This document shows, in pieces, positions 1-5,504 of a stretch of DNA of 5,504 nucleotides. The position numbers were made by a program, and so were the translations under genes. Numbering within the stretch: position 1 is the stretch's first letter; each line of letters begins with the position of its first letter. The notes under the pieces are model-generated. The model saw only the letters and a program-made list of their open reading frames with translations. It did no database searches and was not told the origin of the DNA. Source of the DNA: an uncultured Clostridia bacterium (GTDB taxonomy: Bacteria; Bacillota; Clostridia; Peptostreptococcales; Anaerovoracaceae); the NCBI GenBank assembly GCA_934255435.1, contig CAKQNZ010000136.1, positions 1 to 5,504 of the forward strand, written 5' to 3'.

Positions 1-447
1 CTTTATAATATCGCCACAATAAATATTGCCTTTATTCCTATTGATTTCACTATTAAAAATCGCTTTCTGTTTGTCTTCCAGGGAATCTAAATAATCTTGG
101 ATTATTTGATATCCATCTTCATTATATTCATCAATTTTTCTCAAAATATGAAGTTTTGCATGATGTTCAACATCAAGAGCCATATGAACTACTCTGTAAC
201 GTAATTGCATATCAATAAATGCTATATCTACAAGATATGCAAATTCCAAATTTATATACTTACCCTTATTTTTTCCATCTGGATGCTTATCATAATTTTT
301 TCTGTATGCAGTAAGTTTAAAATAATTGTTATGCTGTTCAAGATACTCTTTTGCTTTCGTTTCATCAATTATATTGAACAAAACGCCTTTACTCTTAAGA
401 TATTCTATTTGTCCTTCCAAAGATAATTTAGGTTTGATTTTATTCAT
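1..447 (-). CDS. Abi_2 (AbiD/AbiF-type) abortive-infection protein, 5' part only
   Basis: Translating the minus strand from 447 gives 149 codons without a stop up to the left edge, so the 3' end is missing. The start of the protein (MNKIKPKLSLEGQIEYLKSK) carries the Abi_2 hallmark: K-P-x-L-[ST]-x-x-x-Q-I-x-x-L-K-x-x-G, then an aromatic-rich N-N-Y-F-K-L-x-A-Y block (residues about 40-48), F-x-x-L-x-x-[IL]-x-x-[IFL]-D-x-x-L-R (about 69-83) and D-[VI]-E-H (92-95). Family members are about 250-330 residues, so roughly half is visible. They belong to the HEPN superfamily and act, where studied, as phage-triggered toxins, probably RNases. The family's catalytic R-N-x-x-x-H motif normally lies in the C-terminal half, outside this window. 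R83-x4-H88 fits the spacing but sits in the D-x-x-L-R block and is probably not the active site. The stretch is AT-rich, and codons favour AAA, AAT and TTA, unlike its neighbours. The family call is by recalled motif, not by search. Confidence 0.82.
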   Translation of the reverse strand, partial: MNKIKPKLSLEGQIEYLKSKGVLFNIIDETKAKEYLEQHNNYFKLTAYRKNYDKHPDGKNKGKYINLEFAYLVDIAFIDMQLRYRVVHMALDVEHHAKLHILRKIDEYNEDGYQIIQDYLDSLEDKQKAIFNSEINRNKGNIYCGDIIK

Positions 448-455
448 ATTCATAA

Positions 456-460
456 CTCCT
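456..460 (-). promoter_or_regulatory. Ribosome-binding site deciding the Abi gene start
   Basis: AGGAG is followed on the minus strand by two in-frame ATGs, at 453 and 447. The first is only 2 nt from the AGGAG, too close for efficient initiation, while the second is 8 nt away. I therefore chose 447 as the start; the alternative adds only Met-Asn. Confidence 0.7.
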
Positions 461-487
461 GAAGATCTTATCGCCTTATTTCATCAC

Positions 488-1645
488 TTACTCCACCTTC
501 CCCAGCAGGGCTACGCATTCTGTATGCTTGGTGCCAGGGAAGTTATCGAATGGTTTTACGGTCTTTACTTCGTATCCGTAGTACTGCATGTAGTACAGGT
601 TGTTTGCCAGGGATTTCGGGTTGCAGGAGATGTACAGGATCTGGTCCACGCCGTAGCTGATGATCTTGTCCATAGCGTCGTTGGAAAGTCCTACTCTCGG
701 AGGGTCTACAACGATGACTTCCGGTTTGTCTTGCAGGCGGTCCAGCACTTCGAAGACGTCGCCTGCGATGAACTCGCAGTTGTCCAGTCCGTTGAGCTTT
801 GCTGCTGCTCTGGCAGCTTCCACGGCTTCTTCCACGATTTCCACGCCGGTCACCTTCGAGGCTTTCTTTGCCAGCACCTGTGTTATGGTGCCGGTGCCGC
901 AGTAAAGATCGAAAACATTCTTATCCGTAAAGTCGTCCAGCAGGCTCAGTGCATAGGAATAGAGATTTTCCACTGCTGCCACGTTGGTCTGGAAAAACGA
1001 GAATGCGCTGACCTTGAAGTCCAGCCCCAGTATCTTTTCGTTGTAGTAGTCACGTCCGTACAGGATGTCCAGCCTGTCGCAGTAGACTGCGTCTGCCAGT
1101 CTGTCGTTTATGGTATGCAGCACTCCCACAACCTTGTTTTCCAGCGGCAGCGCCAGTATCATATCTGTGAATGCCTGATCGTCGAACCCCGGCTCCGAGC
1201 TTGTGACGATGTTCACCAGCAGTTCCCCGGTCCTGACACCTCTGCGGACTATCAGATGACGCATCAGTCCTGTATGCCTTTTCTTGTGGTAATGTGAATA
1301 TCCCTTTTCATTTACGAAGTCCAGCACGCCTCTAAGTATCCTGTTGAAATCGTCATGCACCAGCTGGCACTGATCCACCGTTATGATGGACATGAAATGC
1401 TTTTTCTTGTGCATCCCCAGTGTCGTCGGGCCGTCCTTTTCCATGTCGCCGAAGGTGTACTCCATCTTGTTCCTGTATCCGTACCTGTCAGGAGCTGCCT
1501 CTATGGGCAGAAGCTCCCCATACCTTATATCTTTCCTGTCCAGGAGGCTCCTTACCTCGCCGGATTTGTTGCTCAGCTGCTCTTCGTAGGGCACTCCCTG
1601 GTAGACGCAGCCTCCGCAAACCTGGCTGTCTCTGCAGATATCCAT
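488..1645 (-). CDS. rlmD: RlmD/TrmA-family 23S rRNA (uracil-C5)-methyltransferase, TRAM-less
   Basis: A SAM-dependent enzyme that methylates C5 of a uridine, most likely in 23S rRNA. It has 385 residues. The N-terminus carries the Fe-S cysteines C4, C10 and C13 (C-x5-C-x2-C, in CGGC), with the fourth ligand probably C93 in DQCQ. The central RNA-binding part is followed by F-Q-T-N (218-221), SAM motif I D-L-Y-C-G-T-G-T (246-253), D-P-P-R (314-317), the nucleophile C341 in S-C-N-P, and the base E376 in H-T-E-C. The C341-E376 spacing equals that of the E. coli enzyme's Cys/Glu pair. E. coli RlmD (about 433 aa) and B. subtilis RlmCD (about 459 aa) begin with a TRAM domain; here the protein starts directly at the Fe-S motif. 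The start is firm, because a strong ribosome-binding site lies 9 nt upstream and the tgt stop leaves only 3 bp. Which uridine is modified (U747, U1939, or tRNA U54) cannot be read from the sequence, so the symbol is the nearest family name. Confidence 0.93.
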   Translation of the reverse strand: MDICRDSQVCGGCVYQGVPYEEQLSNKSGEVRSLLDRKDIRYGELLPIEAAPDRYGYRNKMEYTFGDMEKDGPTTLGMHKKKHFMSIITVDQCQLVHDDFNRILRGVLDFVNEKGYSHYHKKRHTGLMRHLIVRRGVRTGELLVNIVTSSEPGFDDQAFTDMILALPLENKVVGVLHTINDRLADAVYCDRLDILYGRDYYNEKILGLDFKVSAFSFFQTNVAAVENLYSYALSLLDDFTDKNVFDLYCGTGTITQVLAKKASKVTGVEIVEEAVEAARAAAKLNGLDNCEFIAGDVFEVLDRLQDKPEVIVVDPPRVGLSNDAMDKIISYGVDQILYISCNPKSLANNLYYMQYYGYEVKTVKPFDNFPGTKHTECVALLGKVE

Positions 1646-1648
1646 ATA

Positions 1649-3353
<1,705 letters not shown>

Positions 3354-3367
3354 GTATGTCCTCCCTG

Positions 3368-4417
3368 TTATTCTATGAACATCGCATCGCCGTAGCTGAA
3401 AAATCTGTACCGCTCTCTGATGGCTTCCTGATATACCTCCAGGATCCTCTCACGGTCATAAAGCGCCGAGATAAGCATCAGCAGGGTGGACTTCGGAAGA
3501 TGGAAATTGGTTATCAGGCTGTCGATGATCCTGAACTCATATCCGGGATAGATGAATATCCCTGTGCTGCTTTCTCCGGATCTCACCTGCCAGCAGTCTT
3601 TCACCTCATCAAAATATGCTGCGCTCTCCACGGTCCTTGTGGATGTTGTGCCTACTGATATCACACGTCTCCCCTCTGCCTTGGCACGGTTTATGGTCTC
3701 TGCCGTTTCTTCGTCTATATGGTATTCTTCGAAATGCATGGAATGGTCTTCGATGTTCTCGCATTTCACAGGTCTGAATGTACCTATGCCTACATGCAAA
3801 GTGACATATGCCAGCTCCACGCCTTTTGCTTTTGCTTTTTCAAGAAGCTCCTCAGTGAAATGCAGTCCGGCTGTTGGTGCCGCTACTGAGCCTTCTTCCC
3901 TGCAGTATACAGTCTGGTATCTGTCCCTGTCTTCATTCTCGCTCTGACGCTCTATATACGGAGGCAGCGGCATACTGCCGATCTCTTCCAGTCGTTCCAT
4001 GAAGATACCGTCATAACTGAATTCCACTATCCTGGTACCGTCATTGCCGTAGTCAATGATATCTGCTTTCAGCAGAGGCTCTTCGCTGAACATGACGCTG
4101 TCCCCCGGCTTGAGTCTCTTTCCTGGCCTCACCATGGTCTCCCAGCGGTCTCCTTCGATCCTCTTTATCAGCAGGAATTCTATCTTTGCACCGGTGCCTT
4201 CCTTGATACCGTAAAGTCTTGCAGGCAACACCTTGGAATTGTTCAGGACCAGGCAGTCGCCTTCCTTCAGATATTCCAGTATATCGTAAAAATGTCTGTG
4301 TTCTGTCTTTCCTGTGTCCCTGTGCACCACAAGAAGTCTCGATGCGTCTCTTTTATCTGCCGGTTTCTGTGCTATCAGCTCCTCCGGCAGCTCGTAATCA
4401 AAATCATTTATATGCAT
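3368..4417 (-). CDS. queA: S-adenosylmethionine:tRNA ribosyltransferase-isomerase
   Basis: Transfers and isomerises the ribosyl part of SAM onto the 7-aminomethyl-7-deazaguanine base placed in tRNA by Tgt, giving epoxyqueuosine. It has 349 residues (B. subtilis QueA about 342). Family blocks in order: [13 protein letters not shown] (5-17), R-D-A-S-R-L-L-V (23-30), [11 protein letters not shown] (58-68), M-P-L-P-P-Y-I (149-155), R-Y-Q-T-V-Y (166-171), [13 protein letters not shown] (176-188), [11 protein letters not shown] (207-217), S-T-R-T-V-E-S (259-265) and [13 protein letters not shown] (303-315). All are intact. The ATG shares its A with the ruvB stop (TAATG), and AGGAG 8 nt upstream lies in the ruvB C-terminal codons, so translation is coupled to ruvB. 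Queuosine must still be completed by an epoxyqueuosine reductase (QueG or QueH) encoded elsewhere. Confidence 0.97.
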   Translation of the reverse strand: MHINDFDYELPEELIAQKPADKRDASRLLVVHRDTGKTEHRHFYDILEYLKEGDCLVLNNSKVLPARLYGIKEGTGAKIEFLLIKRIEGDRWETMVRPGKRLKPGDSVMFSEEPLLKADIIDYGNDGTRIVEFSYDGIFMERLEEIGSMPLPPYIERQSENEDRDRYQTVYCREEGSVAAPTAGLHFTEELLEKAKAKGVELAYVTLHVGIGTFRPVKCENIEDHSMHFEEYHIDEETAETINRAKAEGRRVISVGTTSTRTVESAAYFDEVKDCWQVRSGESSTGIFIYPGYEFRIIDSLITNFHLPKSTLLMLISALYDRERILEVYQEAIRERYRFFSYGDAMFIE

Positions 4418-5451
4418 TATCTGTTCTCCTGAATATCTGTCTGTTCGTCACCGTCGTGCTCTATCCCAAGATGTCTGTATGCCAGTTCCGATACCACACG
4501 TCCCTTCTGAGTCCTGTGCAGGAACCCTGCCTGTATCAGGTACGGTTCATAGACGTCTTCTATTGTCACACGTTCTTCTCCGATGGACGCTGCTATGGTA
4601 TCTATCCCCACAGGGCCGCCTCTGAAACGCTGGATTATGGTCCTCAGTATCTCCCTGTCCAGGCTTTCCAGACCCATGGGGTCCACGCCCAGTGCCTCCA
4701 GTGCTTTTCTCGTTATGTCTATATCTATATTGCCGTCGCCCTTTACCTGGGAAAAGTCCCTGACACGTTTCAGCATCCTGTTGGCAACTCTCGGCGTGCC
4801 TCTCGAACGCTTCGCCATCTCCTCCATTGACTGCTCGTCTGCCGTGACATCAAGTATGCCTGCGGAACGTCCGATGATCTTCATCAGTTCCTCTGTCGTG
4901 TAAAGTTCGAACTTGCAGCTCACTCCGAATCTGTCCCTTAAAGGAGCCGAAAGGCTGCCTGCCCTTGTTGTGGCGCCTATCAGTGTGAACTTAGCTATAT
5001 CAAGCCTTATGGATCTTGCCGACGGACCCTTGCCTATGATGATATCCAGTGCAAAATCCTCCATAGCTGAATACAGTACCTCTTCAACAGTTCGGTTGAG
5101 TCTGTGTATCTCATCGATGAACAGTACATCATTCTCATTGAGATTCGTCAGTATCGCAGCCAGATCTCCGGCTCGTTCTATGGCAGGCCCTGATGTTATC
5201 CTGATATCCACCCCCATCTCATTGGCTATTATGCCGGCAAGGGTAGTCTTGCCCAGTCCCGGAGGACCGTAAAAAAGGACATGATCCAGCGGTTCTCCCC
5301 TGAGCTTGGCCGCTTCTATGAATATCTTCAGGTTCTCTGCCGCCTTTTTCTGTCCTATGTAATCGTCGAGAGTCTGGGGACGCAGCGTGACTTCTGATCT
5401 CTCCTCGCCGTCTCCCAGCTCTGCAGCTGTTATTCTTTCTTCGTAGTCCAT
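4417..5451 (-). CDS. ruvB: Holliday junction branch-migration ATPase RuvB
   Basis: The AAA+ motor that works with RuvA on Holliday junctions during recombinational repair; RuvC or another resolvase then cuts. It has 344 residues, full length. Landmarks: L-R-P-x-x-L-D-D-Y-I-G-Q (23-34), Walker [10 protein letters not shown] (62-70), Walker B L-F-I-D-E-I-H-R (110-117), a beta-hairpin region around 132-148 for RuvA contact, sensor 1 T-L-I-G-A-T-T-R (156-163), the arginine finger R174 in L-R-D-R-F-G, sensor 2 R-G-T-P-R-V-A-N-R (217-225), and a C-terminal winged-helix domain with [11 protein letters not shown] (277-287) and the final Q-A-G-F-L-x-R-T-x-x-G-R (307-318). AAAGGA 8 nt before the ATG supports the start. 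The acidic tail after about residue 331 (D/E/Q-rich) is variable among homologues. It heads the visible operon and overlaps queA by one base. Confidence 0.98.
   Translation of the reverse strand: MDYEERITAAELGDGEERSEVTLRPQTLDDYIGQKKAAENLKIFIEAAKLRGEPLDHVLFYGPPGLGKTTLAGIIANEMGVDIRITSGPAIERAGDLAAILTNLNENDVLFIDEIHRLNRTVEEVLYSAMEDFALDIIIGKGPSARSIRLDIAKFTLIGATTRAGSLSAPLRDRFGVSCKFELYTTEELMKIIGRSAGILDVTADEQSMEEMAKRSRGTPRVANRMLKRVRDFSQVKGDGNIDIDITRKALEALGVDPMGLESLDREILRTIIQRFRGGPVGIDTIAASIGEERVTIEDVYEPYLIQAGFLHRTQKGRVVSELAYRHLGIEHDGDEQTDIQENR
4426..4430 (-). promoter_or_regulatory. Ribosome-binding site for queA inside ruvB
   Basis: AGGAG lies 8 nt before the queA ATG at 4417 and is formed by the Gln-Glu-Asn codons near the end of ruvB. 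With the TAATG stop/start overlap it makes coupled translation of queA with ruvB likely. Confidence 0.7.
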
Positions 5452-5463
5452 AAAATCTATCCT

Positions 5464-5504
5464 TTAAAACAAATTCTCCAATATCATCCGAAGAATCACC
5501 ATCA
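5464..5504 (-). CDS. Possible C-terminal tail of the upstream gene (ruvA by context)
   Basis: One minus-strand frame enters from the right edge and ends with TAA at 5466-5464, 12 bp before the ruvB ATG. The stop overlaps the AAAGGA that serves ruvB, which is normal operon spacing. The visible residues are only ...MVILRMILENLF, a plausible terminal helix but too short to identify. RuvA is proposed only because ruvA usually precedes ruvB. Another frame is open here and continues into ruvB, but it would require a very long overlap. Confidence 0.3.
   Translation of the reverse strand, partial: MVILRMILENLF

Noticed and set aside
205..426. A 73-codon hydrophobic plus-strand frame resembling a small membrane protein
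   Set aside because: It is antisense to the Abi gene. AT-rich coding sequence read backwards readily gives Phe/Ile/Leu-rich translations, and I see no good ribosome-binding site.
454..487. A promoter or small RNA gene in the rlmD-Abi gap
   Set aside because: Only a weak TAAGAT could serve as -10, without a matching -35. The 8-bp palindrome AAGATCTT is too short to mean anything, and the space is too small for an RNA antitoxin.
326..1297. A 323-codon open frame on the plus strand
   Set aside because: It lies opposite rlmD, whose motifs are all intact, and extends into the Abi gene. Its translation is rich in Val, His and Cys with no recognisable domain. It is a shadow of the codon pattern.
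3823..3840. A short tandem repeat (AAAAGC units on the minus strand) in queA
   Set aside because: It encodes Lys-Ala-Lys-Ala-Lys in a charged helix of an otherwise intact QueA. This is ordinary low complexity with no sign of frameshifting.

Overview
All recognisable genes in this window lie on the minus strand, so they are read from the right edge to the left. The order is (ruvA tail?) - ruvB - queA - hypoxanthine-type DNA glycosylase - tgt - TRAM-less RlmD-like methyltransferase - partial Abi-family gene. The set, the ruvB-queA-tgt order, the strong AGGAG/GGGAGG ribosome-binding sites and the deoxyinosine glycosylase suggest a low-to-mid-GC Firmicute, most likely of class Clostridia (perhaps Lachnospiraceae-like). 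That placement is inference from gene content, not from a database match.

Positions 488-5504 form a tightly packed housekeeping operon. ruvB ends inside the queA start (TAATG overlap), the glycosylase follows queA by 14 bp, and the methyltransferase follows tgt by 3 bp, so most genes look translationally coupled. The products are the Holliday-junction branch-migration motor (RuvB), two enzymes of tRNA queuosine modification (QueA and Tgt), a deaminated-base DNA repair enzyme, and an rRNA (or tRNA) m5U methyltransferase with its Fe-S cysteines but no TRAM domain. The only sizeable gap, 85 bp between the glycosylase and tgt, holds a good sigma-A promoter candidate and a 13-bp leader hairpin. 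A terminator-shaped hairpin with a T5 run lies inside the 5' part of the glycosylase gene. Together they suggest that tgt and the methyltransferase can be expressed separately from ruvB-queA.

Positions 1-453 are different: AT-rich (14 of 60 G+C in bases 1-60, 18 of 60 in 301-360, against 33 of 60 in 601-660). They contain one open frame that runs off the left edge. Its translation is recognisably the N-terminal half of an Abi_2 (AbiD/AbiF-type) abortive-infection protein, a phage-defence family of the HEPN RNase superfamily. It starts 40 bp after the methyltransferase stop with no visible terminator between them, so a probably acquired defence gene sits at the tail of a housekeeping operon. 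This is the most interesting item in the window, and its catalytic half and any associated RNA would lie beyond position 1.
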